Source of the DNA: Dactylorhiza incarnata
Lineage: Eukaryota; Streptophyta; Magnoliopsida; Asparagales; Orchidaceae
Direction of reading: 5' to 3'
Assembly (NCBI GenBank): GCA_033032865.1
Contig: JAWHQI010000239.1
Coordinates: 3,134,001-3,198,000 of the forward strand
DNA: 64,000 nucleotides
The number at the start of each line of letters is the position of its first letter. The stretch's first letter is position 1. A model generated the notes under the pieces. It saw only the letters and a list, made by a program, of their open reading frames with translations. It did not search any database and was not told the origin of the DNA. This document shows, piece after piece, positions 1 through 9,573 of this stretch. Both the position numbers and the translations under genes were made by a program.

Positions 1-1573
1 TTACATCCTGCCTTTGCCCATCCCTAATACGGTTTCGAATGTCATATGTGGTACTCATCGCGGCCAAGTACTCCTCGTAGAGCTCAAGGTCATCCTCGGA
101 CACCAATGAGATCTGCATGTCCTCAAGCATTCGTACCATCTCCATGGCCATCAACTGGGGCTCCGCACCTGATGTGGTATCTCTCCTGCTCAGTGCGTTA
201 GCCACCATATTCGCCTTCCCTGGGTGGTAATGCATCGTGTACTGGTAGTCGGATAAGAACTCTACCAACCGCCTCTGTCGGATGTTCAACTCCTTCTGCG
301 TGTCTACGTACTTCGGATTCTTGTGATCTGAAAATATATCGCAGTGAACACCATAGAGGTAGTGCCGCCAGATCTACAGAGAGAAAATAACTCCTCTCAT
401 CTCCAAATCGTGCACCGAGTAGTTGCTCTCATGATTCTTCAACTATCGGGAGGCATATGCTACGAATTGCCCATTCTGCCTCAGAACGGTACTCATGCCC
501 TGATATGACACATCCGTATATACCTGGAATCCTTCCTTCCCCGATGGAAGGGCAAGGATGGGGGCCGTCATAAGCCGACCCTTCAGCTCCTGGAAGGCCG
601 CTTCGCACCGCGGCATCCAAATGAAAGTAGTGTCCTTCTTCATCAAGGATGTGAGCGGGAGGCCTATCTGAGAAAATTCCTCCATGAACTTCCGGTAATA
701 GCCGACAAGCCCTAGTAAACTCCGCACGTAAGTGGCCATCTTTAGTTGTGGCCAATCTCATACTGCCTAGATCGTAGTTGGATCCACTGCTAGTCCAGCT
801 CCTCTGATAATGTGACCCAGGAATGTCACCTCCTTCAGCCAGAACTGACACTTGCTGAACTTCGCGTAGAGGCTGTGCTCTCGAAGTTTCTCCAATGTCA
901 GTGCCAGATATCGTGAATGATCCTCTTCCGTCCTTAAGTAGATGAGAATGTCGTTGATGAACACGATGACAAAGATGTCGAGATATGGCTCGAACATCCA
1001 GTTCATCAGACTCATAAATGCCAATGGTGCATTCGTAAGCCCGAAAGGCATCACAGTGAACTCGTACATCCCATATCTACTACTGAATGAGGTCTTCGGG
1101 ATGTCTTCCTCCTGAATCCATAGCTGATAGTACCCTGGCCTCAAATCCAGCTTTGAGAACCAGTGAGCTCCCTCCAATTGGTCAAACAGCTCGTCTATCC
1201 TCAGTAATGGGTATGTGTTTCGCACCGTCAGCCTATTTAGGGCTCTATAATTAATGCAGAGTCGGAGCGACCCATCCTTCTTCTTCACAAATAGCATCAG
1301 AGCTCCCCAAGGTAAGGAACTCGGTCTAACGAACCCTTCTTCCACCATCTCGTACACCTGGCTCCAAAACTCCACTAGCTCTTTCGGGGCAATCTGATAA
1401 GGAGCTCTAGATACCGGCTTTGCCCTCGGCACCAGCTGGATCTGAAAATCCTTTTCGCGGTTTGGTGGCAGCCCGGGTAGCTTCTCTGGAAATACGTCGG
1501 CAAAATCCCGCACTACCGGGATATTGGTCACATAATCCTTCGCCTCGATTGCCGCGAACAGCACCTGATACAC
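1..1573 (-). pseudogene. pol: A' pol: reverse transcriptase and RNase H, decayed
   Basis: The piece at 1573-767 reads as a Ty3/gypsy RT: a [20 protein letters not shown] core, then [20 protein letters not shown] and the catalytic loop. The loop reads FIND instead of FIDD; the first catalytic aspartate is asparagine at 953-955, so the enzyme should be inactive. The part at 739-443 is the RT C-terminus (LLGLVGYYRKF) running into RNase H (VYTDVSYQ). RNase H continues to about 200 with further stops, and the first 200 bases are the linker toward integrase. The frame changes near 740-767. In A the corresponding loop keeps both aspartates. Confidence 0.85.
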
Positions 1574-1574
1574 T

Positions 1575-1980
1575 TCATCTCCCTGTAGGTGGGCCTTGGT
1601 GGCCTGAATAGACGATAATAAGAGACGGGAGGGGGGGTCTAATACCTTCGACTACTACTTTTATGTCCTCATGCCTTATAACAATTCTCCTTTCGGAGCA
1701 GTCAATTCTTGCATGGTTCCCGTGCAGCCAGTTCATGCCCAAGATCAGGTCGAAGTTTTTCATCTTCAAGAGCATCATCGGTGCTTCAAATAGTTTCCCT
1801 CCAATCTCCACGTTCATATTGCATTTGGCACTGGTTACTAACTCCGATCCGTATGGGAGTCGCACCTTCCTGTGGATGCCTGTGAAGTGCTGAATTTGAT
1901 CCAGATCGTCCACAAATTCTTCCGATATGAACGAGTGTGAGGCACCCGTATCGAATAAGGTATATGGGGGCTTGCCACAT
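1575..1980 (-). pseudogene. A' aspartic protease, decayed
   Basis: A pepsin-like retroviral protease lies between gag and RT. The active-site codons D-T-G-A lie at 1952-1941 (LFDTGASHSF context), and the flap-distal motif LILGMNWLHGNHARIDC follows. Both are typical of plant Ty3/gypsy protease. The active site and the C-terminal half lie in different frames, so a frameshift sits near 1915. The N-terminal boundary with gag is not clear. Confidence 0.75.
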
Positions 1981-2040
1981 ACGAGTAATATACCTGGGTG
2001 ATTTTTGTTCGTTTGGTTTAATGCTAAGGTTTACAAGGTA

Positions 2041-3104
2041 CTAATAATTACTATAAAAAAAAACATTAAAGTACCTGTGATGACCCTTGCCGGGTTCCGG
2101 GGCTGAGCCAGATCCAAGGCGTACATCTGATCCCTGTTCTGTCTCCGGTCTCCGCCCTGGAATCCACGACCTCGTCCGTGTCCTCGACACCCAAAATGTT
2201 GGGTGTGTGGGGCATCCTGTAGTGTTGGTGGTGCATTCCTCTGATGGCAGTACCTCCGGATGTGGCCCGGCTGATGACACTAGTAGCACTCCTGTGGGGG
2301 AGGTGGCTTACCTCCTCCTATCCTCGGCACCTCCCGCATCTATAGAGGCTGAGGAGCCAACACTACCGGCTCCCTTTGCTCCTGCCTCTCCTCCTGGCGG
2401 GGTCGGTCCTCTGCTCTTATTTCTCCAATGTAACGACCCTTTTGCTGATCTCTCCAGCCACTCCTTCCCTGGTCCTCTGTCGGCCTCTTCCTACCTCAAA
2501 TGATGTGCTGGTCGTCCTCTAGCTTCTTGGCCATCTCCAAGACCTTGGTCAGGTTGTCGTTAGAAACAAAGAGGAGGGTCTGCCTCAGGTCGTCATGGAC
2601 GCCCTTTTAGAACCTCTTTGTGTAGCCTGCATCATCCAACTGATTCAAATTCGCAAACCGGGCTTGTTGTATGAACTCCATGTGATACTCCACCACTGTC
2701 CTGCTACCCTGCCTCAACTGCAGGAACCTGTCTTCTAGCTCATCTCTCGCAGACTGTGGTACGTACTGCTCCAGCAATTCCATCTTGAACTCATCCCATG
2801 AGATGTCAGCCCCCTCCAATCCAGCATAGGTGGTGTCTAGTAGTGTATTCCACTACCTCTTCGCATAGGATTCCAAGAACAAAACCACCAAGGGTACTGG
2901 AATATTCGTCGGGCACTGAATTCCTGCTAGAGGGGAATGGCCTCGGAAGGCACTCATCCTGTTGGCCCCGGGGTTTGGCTGAGGGTCTGGTGCCTGCTGG
3001 GCCTTGAAAGCCTCCAGTATAGCAGTCAATGGCTGCCCCATCTCCGATTGCTGGAACGGGGTAGGAGTCGGTGGTGGTGGGACGATGTTTGGAGTCGGAG
3101 GCAC
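2041..3104 (-). pseudogene. gag: A' gag, decayed and internally deleted
   Basis: Readable pieces are the N-terminus (MPPTPNIVPPPPTPTPFQQ, 3104-2853), the retrotransposon gag core (DISWDEFKMELLEQYVPQSARDE, 2819-2607) and a degenerate nucleocapsid stretch near 2300-2180 with no intact CCHC knuckle. A alignment shows about 75 bases missing near 2930. At least three frame or stop defects occur. The role in a living copy would be capsid and nucleocapsid of the virus-like particle. Confidence 0.75.
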
Positions 3105-3323
3105 TCCATGCTGCGGGGTAGGGTTCGTCGCAAGCTACAAGAGAAAATTTGACACTCGTAAGGGGGGGGGGGGGGGGTTGTCAAAAATATTCAGTTAAAA
3201 GTGGACTTTTCATGTGATTCCCCACATGGGCACACCATTGCTTTTGCTGCTAGTTTGTCCTCAAACTATGCTCGCGCAGGGTGGCCTAAGGTTTGTAGAC
3301 TTCTTTTCTTCGGATCGAGGTTT
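3105..3323 (-). other. A' untranslated leader between primer site and gag
   Basis: No ORF is supported here. It matches the A leader at 55705-55910. It contains a run of 16 G at 3162-3177 where A has a short mixed purine stretch, so the homopolymer expanded in this copy or was mis-sequenced. Confidence 0.6.
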
Positions 3324-3338
3324 GCTCTGATACCGGTT
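3324..3338 (-). other. Primer binding site of A' (initiator Met tRNA type)
   Basis: On the minus strand the sequence directly after the LTR end reads GGTATCAGAGC, complementary to the 3' end of plant initiator methionine tRNA, the usual primer for this group. It fixes the LTR boundary at 3339 and the minus orientation. Confidence 0.8.
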
Positions 3339-3911
3339 TGTAAGACCCCCATTTTTTTTCTTTGCTACCGGGTCTTATGCCCAGAACCGCTGCTTTGCGG
3401 TGACACCAACGATCGGGAAGGTTGCCACTACAAAACGCCGATCCTGCCGACAATATCGATCACAGAAAATGAAGATTACAAGTGATCATAAAGAGTTCGA
3501 GTCCACATCACATGAAATATAAAACTCAGAATAACAGAGGTCCACATATAGTAACCGAATATAAAGGTAGCAATAATAAGGGCTCCTTCCCAATACATCA
3601 TATCCTCACTACAAACACTCTCGTGGAAGCAACTACTAAAAATCACTCACAGATTTTGAAATGGTTGCTCCTGTGTTAGACTATCCTGCCTCCATCTGCA
3701 CCGGCCTCTGGCGCTGCTACATCTCCTCGGTCCCCTAAAATGATAAGGACCATCGTACGTTAGTCAAAATACTAAGCCAATCCCCACCCCTCCCTCAGTG
3801 ACTCCTAGGCACCGAGCGGGAGGAATGAAGCGGAGGACAGCAAAGGGTATAAACAAGCAGATGACGGTGAATCTAATCTACAAGAAATGTCAACCACTAC
3901 ACAATATATAT

Positions 3912-3972
3912 TACAGTGAGTAAAGCAGTAATAAGTAAAACAGTAATAAGTAAAACAATTATAAGTAAAATT
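3912..3972. repeat. Short tandem repeat, unit about 16 bp
   Basis: Three imperfect copies of an AT-rich unit built on AGTAATAAGTAAAAC lie inside the A LTR. The matching place in the other LTR (56508-56575) has four to five imperfect copies, so the array varies between LTRs. Confidence 0.7.
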
Positions 3973-4352
3973 AAATATGGAAGAGTAACCTTGATTTATA
4001 AGACTGCCCATACATACCTATAGACCAACGGGTCGTTTAGCAGGACCTATCGTATAAATAGTCCCGTACGGATTTATACGATAGGGGTAGAGGTTGAAAT
4101 CCAATGCTTATGCCATGACATGCAGAGTTATGCAGTTTAATGCAATGTTCACAAAAGTGCAACTCACACACTTTGACTCTATGCTTACAGACCTTTTGTT
4201 TCCCCTTTTTGTAGCTAGCAAAACTCCCAGGATACTCCCGTAGTGGCAAATGGAAGCGGTGGGTTGGGCCTCGCCCACCTCTAGGTTGGTATTTGCAATA
4301 CCTAACCTAGACCTATCGTACGCCTCAACGCTAAAAACACAGTAATAGAGCT

Positions 4353-4357
4353 CAAAG
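4353..4357. repeat. Target site duplication CAAAG, left of element B
   Basis: CAAAG directly precedes the TG of B and is repeated at 13123-13127 directly after its terminal CA. This proves integration of B into the A LTR. Confidence 0.93.
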
Positions 4358-4423
4358 TGTAAGACCCCAAAATACATGTGCATGCACAAATACAAAAAAA
4401 TAAGCAAGAGTTGTAGTCAGGGA

Positions 4424-5265
4424 GCTAGCGCCAGGTGCTAGTGCTAGCACCGGCGGTAGCATCTCTTAGCGGTACCGACTCAGGCTAGCGCTAGGCGCTA
4501 GCAACTAGCGCCGGCGGTAGCGGGAAAATCATATATGCTCCAAAATCCGACCCTTTTCCCATTTCTCTGCCTTTTTCTGATCTGAGAGCTGAGAGGAGAG
4601 CTGAGGGCAGAGGTTTGGGAGCAAGGAAGGAGATCTGTTGGCGTTGCGCTTTCATCGTGCCAGGAGGGTGATATCATCTGCGTGCTTGTGCCACCACGGA
4701 TTCCAGCCTTCCCCTCTCAATCTTATGGCAGCGAAACGGCCTACAAGGGTAACGATTCTCCTCCCTAATCCTTGGACATGAACGTCCTTTGATTTGCATG
4801 TATTTAGGAAGACTTCTACGAAAAAGTAGATCGGATCTTCCGGTGGGATGAAGTGATTTCCCCCACAAATTGCATATAGAACTCGGAACGGTAGTACGGG
4901 CATAGGCATGCCGTGTGAAGCCCATCTGGACAAGTCGAGCCGGATTGGTGATGTTTTAATGCGTGTAACGTGCTGGAGAAAAATCCGTGTACAGACTGTG
5001 ATTCGGGTCATGTGAATGTTATTGTGCAGAAAATAGGACCTGGAGGTATTGTCCAGGCTGTACCCGAAAAATCGTAGCAGAACTAGGTTCTGCTGCTAGC
5101 GCCGGGCGCTAGCGTTAGCGCCGGCGGTAGCTCCAGTTGAACTACCCGTGTTGTTATCTGGAGGTGTTTTCCCAGAGGTGGCAGTACAGATTTCTGTTAC
5201 CAGTGCCGGGCAGAACTAGGTTCTGTTGCTAGCGCCGGGCGCTAGTGCTAGCGCCGGCGGTAGCG
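4424..5265. promoter_or_regulatory. CTAGCGCC-type palindromic motif clusters in the B 5' LTR
   Basis: Clusters at 4424-4460, 4484-4524, 5095-5131 and 5228-5265 each combine GCTAGCGCC, GGCGCTAG and GCGCCGGCGGTAGC. They recur in the 3' LTR at about 11074-11110, 11135-11174, 11745-11781 and 11878-11915. The role is unknown; position suggests cis-regulation. Confidence 0.65.
4520..4537. promoter_or_regulatory. E2F-like site next to a weak TATA-like stretch (B 5' LTR)
   Basis: GCGGGAAA at 4520-4527 is the reverse complement of the canonical plant E2F site TTTCCCGC and lies just upstream of CATATATG. The same arrangement is at 11170-11177. This is a motif match only. Confidence 0.35.
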
Positions 5266-6121
5266 CCCAGCACGTAATTTGTGTGCTTCAGTGTTACCCA
5301 ATGTCCTAGGGACTGGATATATAGCAGATAAAGCTGTGGAAGTTGCGTGCATAGTTGAATCGCGATAATTGAGCACGGGCCTAGCTGATCCGAACCCGCC
5401 CATAGTCGTGGTGAAGAGGTCGCCCCTCGGTGCACCGGACTATGGAAGAGTGCCGGAACTTCGTGTGTACGGCCTAGCTCAATTTGCTTGTCTAAGTTGA
5501 AATAGGACTTAGCGTAAGGGCGTAACTCAGGGAGTATGCCAAAGTGTGCCTTGAGAGCACGAAGCGGGTGGCTTGGTTTGCCTCCGTTGGTGTTGTTTGC
5601 GGATATATATATGCTGCTGACTCTTACTTGCAGGGAAGGAGCACCGCCGCCCCGAGTGTGGGGCAGGGTCGTTATAAATCTTGGTCAGCTAAAGCTGACC
5701 GGTTGCTTGTTTTCCCACCAATTGGTAGATTTGCTTATACAGGTCCCGGTGAGACTAGCGGGAGATAATGGGCTGAAGCCCCTGCTGCTGTGCTGTGCTG
5801 GCCCTTGAAGGCCAAAGCTTTTGTTTACTTTGTTCATGTATGGCCGGCCTGCGTGCCGATGTTTGGAAGCCACCTTTTTGATGTAAACAAACTTATGCAA
5901 TAACTGTTATGTATTTCATTCCGAGTAGTTTTGTGGACATGTATATAACTGGTTTCAAGTAAATGATAAATATGCTTCCGTTGTGACTCTGATGCTGAGA
6001 TAGTTATAGTTTTTAACTGTTTAATGCTAATTTTAGTAACGCGCTCTTCTGTTCATTTCATATGGCGTGGGGTCCCGACCGGACCTACTGTTATATGCTA
6101 TGTGACAGGGAGGGTGTTACA

Positions 6122-6140
6122 AATTGGTATCAACTACGGG
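6122..6140 (+). other. Primer binding site of B, degenerate
   Basis: Three bases after the LTR the sequence reads TGGTATCAACTAC. The first eight bases match the initiator-Met tRNA complement TGGTATCAGAGC and the rest has drifted. Confidence 0.65.
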
Positions 6141-6353
6141 TCTCGATCCCTTTCCATCTGAATTCGTGGTCGAATTCTTTTAAGGGGTGGTGACAACGTG
6201 TGTGCGTCGCCTTTAACTCATATAAATAACCAGTTTTGTCCACTTTCGGAATGAATTACATGTATATGTGTAGCATTCAAATGGAACTTCTGTGTTCCTT
6301 TATTGCGTTATGTTATCTCTTAGTCGCTAATTATGTTTTGGGTACATATATAG

Positions 6354-7487
6354 GCGACTAGGAGTGGAGCGGGGCCTTCTCGACCCCCTCGTTCGACTGC
6401 AAGTAGTGCACCAACTCCGGTGCCGACTCCTCCTTTGGCTGAAACCGTAAGGATGATCGCTGAAGCCGTGTTTGCGATGTTCACAGCGCAACCAGGAGGG
6501 CATGTCCCCGGACAGCCTCCTATTCATGAAGCGGCTCCAGTGCTGGCTCCAGCAGCCGAACCTGCGGTGGAAAGGCCAGTTCCGTTGAGGGCACGAAGAG
6601 CTCCCGATCAACAGCTGCAATACATTTTGAGTTTCCACCCTCCGACGTTCACTGGGGCAGGAACCCCGACGCAAGCGGAGGATTGGCTCTCAAAGGTGCG
6701 CAAAACCTTAAAGGCCACGGACACGGAGGAAGGACAAAAAGTGACTTTGGCAACCTTCCTACTAGATGGGGAGGCGCAGCTGTGGTGGGATGAGATGGAG
6801 ATACATCAACTAGCGGGACGGCAGTTGACTAATATCTCTTTTGATGAGTTTTCTAGATTGTTCTTGGCGCGATATCTTCCACAGGCCCAGCAAATAGAAA
6901 TGGAAAATTAGTTCAACCGGCTGACTCAGGGTGATAGTACGATCGACGACTATCTGCATGAGTTTACACGGTTGGGTCGCTATGCAGGAGCGACCTTTGC
7001 CAATGAAGCACGGAAGACAAATCGGTTCTATGAAGGTCTGAGGGAAGAGTTGCGGTTCCTTCTGACGGGGCCAATGACGCAAGGGTTTATGACCCTGGTC
7101 AACTCAGCTCGTTCTTTAGAAAAAGACATGAAGCGGTCCCGCAGTAGGAAAGAGCTAGCAGTGGTCAAGCCAGAGTTCAAAGAACCGAGCTCGGCAAAGT
7201 CAGGACGAGGCAAGTGGAAGAAAGGAGCGCGATCGTCTGGGTCATCGCAATCTTCAGCATCGGGAGTGACTGGGCGAGGCCCAATCATCTGTTACAACTG
7301 CGGCAAGCTGGGACATATAGCACGTGACTGTCGTAGTGGGAAGAAACTAGTTGCGGCCTATGCAGTAGAGAAAGGGAAGGCGGCAGAGTCAACCCCATCT
7401 CACGCTGCTCCAGCCCAGCCTAGAGTCTATACCCTGGGCCAACAGGAGGCCATCAAACAGAACGATGTGGTGACAGGTATGCGATAG
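6354..7487 (+). pseudogene. gag: B gag (capsid and nucleocapsid)
   Basis: The frame opens at 6354 right after an in-frame TAG; the expected ATG is missing, and the first in-frame ATG is 6453. The retrotransposon gag domain (LSFHPPTFTGAGTPTQAEDW through FDEFSRLFLARYLP) lies at about 6625-6890. An in-frame TAG at 6909-6911 splits it, and the same frame resumes (DYLHEFTRLGRYAG...). A basic linker leads to a CCHC zinc knuckle, CYNCGKLGHIARDC, at about 7291-7332. If read straight through, gag stops at 7485-7487. A candidate splice donor at 7477 would instead join it to protease. Confidence 0.85.
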
Positions 7488-7554
7488 TATATAGATTTTG
7501 TTACTTTTTATACTTCATACCTTATACATTGCTTGGTAACCATTGATGTCCTAG
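7477..7554 (+). other. Candidate 78-nt intron joining B gag to protease
   Basis: The donor reads CAG|GTATGC and the acceptor TGTCCTAG|GC. The interior is T-rich and contains the gag stop codon. Splicing would leave the frame intact (phase 1, 78 nt) and join VVTG to FVLIFNYPARALFD, the usual run of residues across this boundary in plant Ty3/gypsy proteins. Because 78 is a multiple of three, a plain insertion is an alternative. No transcript evidence is available. Confidence 0.45.
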
Positions 7555-7907
7555 GCTTTGTTCTGATCTTTAACTATCCGGCAAGAGCACTATTTGACAT
7601 GGGTGCTTCACATTCCTTTATATCGGAGGCCTTCATACAGCAACTTGGAGTGCCTTCGTCGTTTAGACAGGAACGATTAGATGTGATGCTACCCAATGGG
7701 TGTTCGATGCGCGCGGATTGAGGTTGTGTAGTAAAGGTACGAATAGAGAGTCAAGATTTTGATTTGGAAGCACTGATACTCCCGCTTTCGGAATTCGATG
7801 TAATCTTTGGTATGGACTAGCTGTCAGCGCAGCAGGCCTACATTGATTGCACATCTAAGAAGGTCACACTGGGGCGGAATACCGAACGTGCGACTATATT
7901 TGCTGGT
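7555..7907 (+). pseudogene. B aspartic protease
   Basis: The active-site context is ALFDMGASHSFIS, so the canonical DTGA reads DMGA (M codon at 7599-7601), an ACG-to-ATG change. The second protease motif, DVIFGMD, lies near 7797-7817. In-frame stops are TGA at 7719-7721 and TAG at 7818-7820; the frame otherwise stays open into RT. The substitution next to the catalytic aspartate probably abolishes activity. Confidence 0.8.
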
Positions 7908-9377
7908 TTGCATGGATCGAGCAAAACACTGATGTCTGCCGTCCAAGTGGTCAAGGCGGTTCGGCAAGGCGCAGAGTTATGCGTTGTGATAGTGGGGGCT
8001 GCAAAGCCTCAACCCAGTTTGAGTGATGTTCCTGTAATTTCAGAATATCCAGATGTGTTTCTGAAAGATCTCCCTGGGGCTCCACCTCAGCGAGAGATTG
8101 ACTTCACTATAGAGCTGGTGCCAGGTGCCAAACCTGTTTCACGCTCTCCATACCGAATTGCGCCAAAGGAGATGGCGGAATTGAAAGTTCAATTACAGGA
8201 GTTGCTAGAGCAGGGTTATATACGTCCAAGTACCTCCCCTTGGGGTGCTCCAGTCCTTTTTGTGAAGAAGAAGGACGGAAGCCTGCGTCTATGCATTGAC
8301 TACCGAGAATTGAACAAGCTGACCGAGAAGAACAAATATCCGATTCCTTGAATCGATGACTTATTCGATCAGCTAGTTGGGTCAACTGTGTATTCAAAGT
8401 TGGATCTCAAGTCCGGCTATTACCAGTTACGAATTCGGGATTGTGATATCCCTAAGACAGCATTCAGTACTCGCTACGGACATTACGAGTTTACAGTGAT
8501 GCCGTTTGGATTGATGAATGCACCGTCAGTATTTATGGATCTGATGAATAGGACCTTTCGAGAGTGCCTTGATCGGTTTGTTATTGTCTTCATTGATGAT
8601 ATCTTGGTGTACTCTCAGTCTGAAGAAGAGCATGCGATCCATTTGCGTGAAGTTTTGGAAACCCTGCGACGTAGTCAATTATATACCAAGTTCTCTAAGT
8701 GCGAGTTCTGGCTAGCCTCAGTAGCGTTCCTTGGTCATGTTGTTAGTGGCGAGGGTATCGCAGTGGATCCAACAAAGATTGATGCAATTCAGAAGTGGCC
8801 TGTTTTGGCAACATTAGCGGAAGTCAGGAGTTTCCTTGGACTTGCCGGCTACTATCGGCGCTTCGTGGAGAACTTTTCGCGGATCGCTCTACCTCTCACC
8901 ACCTTGACGAGGAAGGATCAGAAGTTCGTTTGGTCACCGGAGTGTGCACGGGCTTTTGAGGAATTAAAGAGGCGTCTGACCACAGCACCAATTTTGTGTT
9001 TGCCATCTGGTGCAGAGGGTTATGAAATTTACAGTGATGCGTCAGGGAGCGGCTTAGGCTGCGTACTTCTTCAGCACGGTCAAGTAATAGCTTATGGCTC
9101 TCGCCAGTTGAAAGTGCATGAGCGGAATTATCCGGTCCACGACTTGGAGTTGGCGGCCGTGATTTTCGCTCTAAAGCTGTGGCGACACTACTTATATGGT
9201 GTGAAGGTTGACATCTTTACAGACCATAAGATCCTTAAATATCTGTTAACGCAGAAGGAGCTCAATATGGGACAACGAAGGTGGATGGAGTTCCTGGGGG
9301 ACTACACTTTTGATATACATTATACTCCCGGAAAGGGGAATGTCATCGCAGATGCATTGAGTAGGAGGGCTTTTTAA
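7908..9377 (+). pseudogene. pol: B reverse transcriptase and RNase H
   Basis: RT starts with the typical [20 protein letters not shown] segment. Motifs follow in order: [43 protein letters not shown] and FIDDILVYS with both catalytic aspartates intact. RNase H begins near 9030 ([13 protein letters not shown]) and has TDHKILKYL and ADALSRR. One TGA at 8349-8351 (a CGA-type site) breaks RT; the frame continues unchanged. Apart from this stop the enzyme core looks sound. A TAA at 9375-9377 ends the frame. Confidence 0.9.
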
Positions 9378-9573
9378 CAGGCCAACTGGATTCAGATGTA
9401 TGATCCACGTCTGATCAGGGACTTGGAAGCCTTGGAGATCTCCTGTGTAGAGAGGAGTTCTAGTACGAATGCATGTTTAAACTGGACGGAGGTGCAGTAT
9501 GACCTCGCCGACAGAATACGACAGGCCTAGGAGCTGGATTCGAGCATGCAATGCTATTTAGCAGAGTCTGGGG
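9378..9573 (+). pseudogene. B RNase H-integrase linker with frameshift
   Basis: The previous frame continues as ANWIQMYDPRLIRDL and similar linker-like sequence, with a TAG at about 9528-9530. The reading frame then moves by one near 9570, where the integrase frame begins. Confidence 0.65.

Larger units (their letters stand above)
1..3338 (-). mobile_element. Element A': second copy of the A family, internal region, truncated by the window
   Basis: This is the same family as A: gag, protease, RT and RNase H align in order with A positions 55704-44232. It begins at the primer site next to the LTR at 3339, so it shares that LTR with A. The window edge cuts it between RNase H and integrase. Relative to A its gag has lost a stretch near 2925-2940, where about 75 bases found around 55470-55540 are absent. 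It is degenerate throughout. Confidence 0.85.
3339..4357 (-). repeat. LTR shared by A (3' LTR) and A' (5' LTR), U5-side part
   Basis: The LTR begins with TGTAAGACCCC on the plus strand and matches 55931-56850. It is interrupted at 4357 by element B and resumes at 13128. A stretch at 4250-4357 is missing from the other A LTR. Together the two parts make about 2.3 kb. Two small ORFs read on the minus strand here are not credible genes. Confidence 0.88.
4358..6121 (+). repeat. 5' LTR of B (1764 bp)
   Basis: It starts TGTAAGACCCC and ends GTGTTACA. It is 351 bp shorter than the 3' LTR. The difference is accounted for by one 47-bp segment absent near 5350 and by a 304-bp tandem duplication found only in the 3' copy. 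It holds four clusters of a CTAGCGCC/GGCGCTAG motif. Small ORFs inside it also recur in the 3' LTR and are not considered genes. Confidence 0.93.

Noticed and set aside
5536..5808. 90-codon ORF repeated at 12233 and 12537 as a possible conserved gene
   Set aside because: It lies inside the B LTR and is copied with it and with the tandem duplication; repetition reflects the LTR, not coding constraint.
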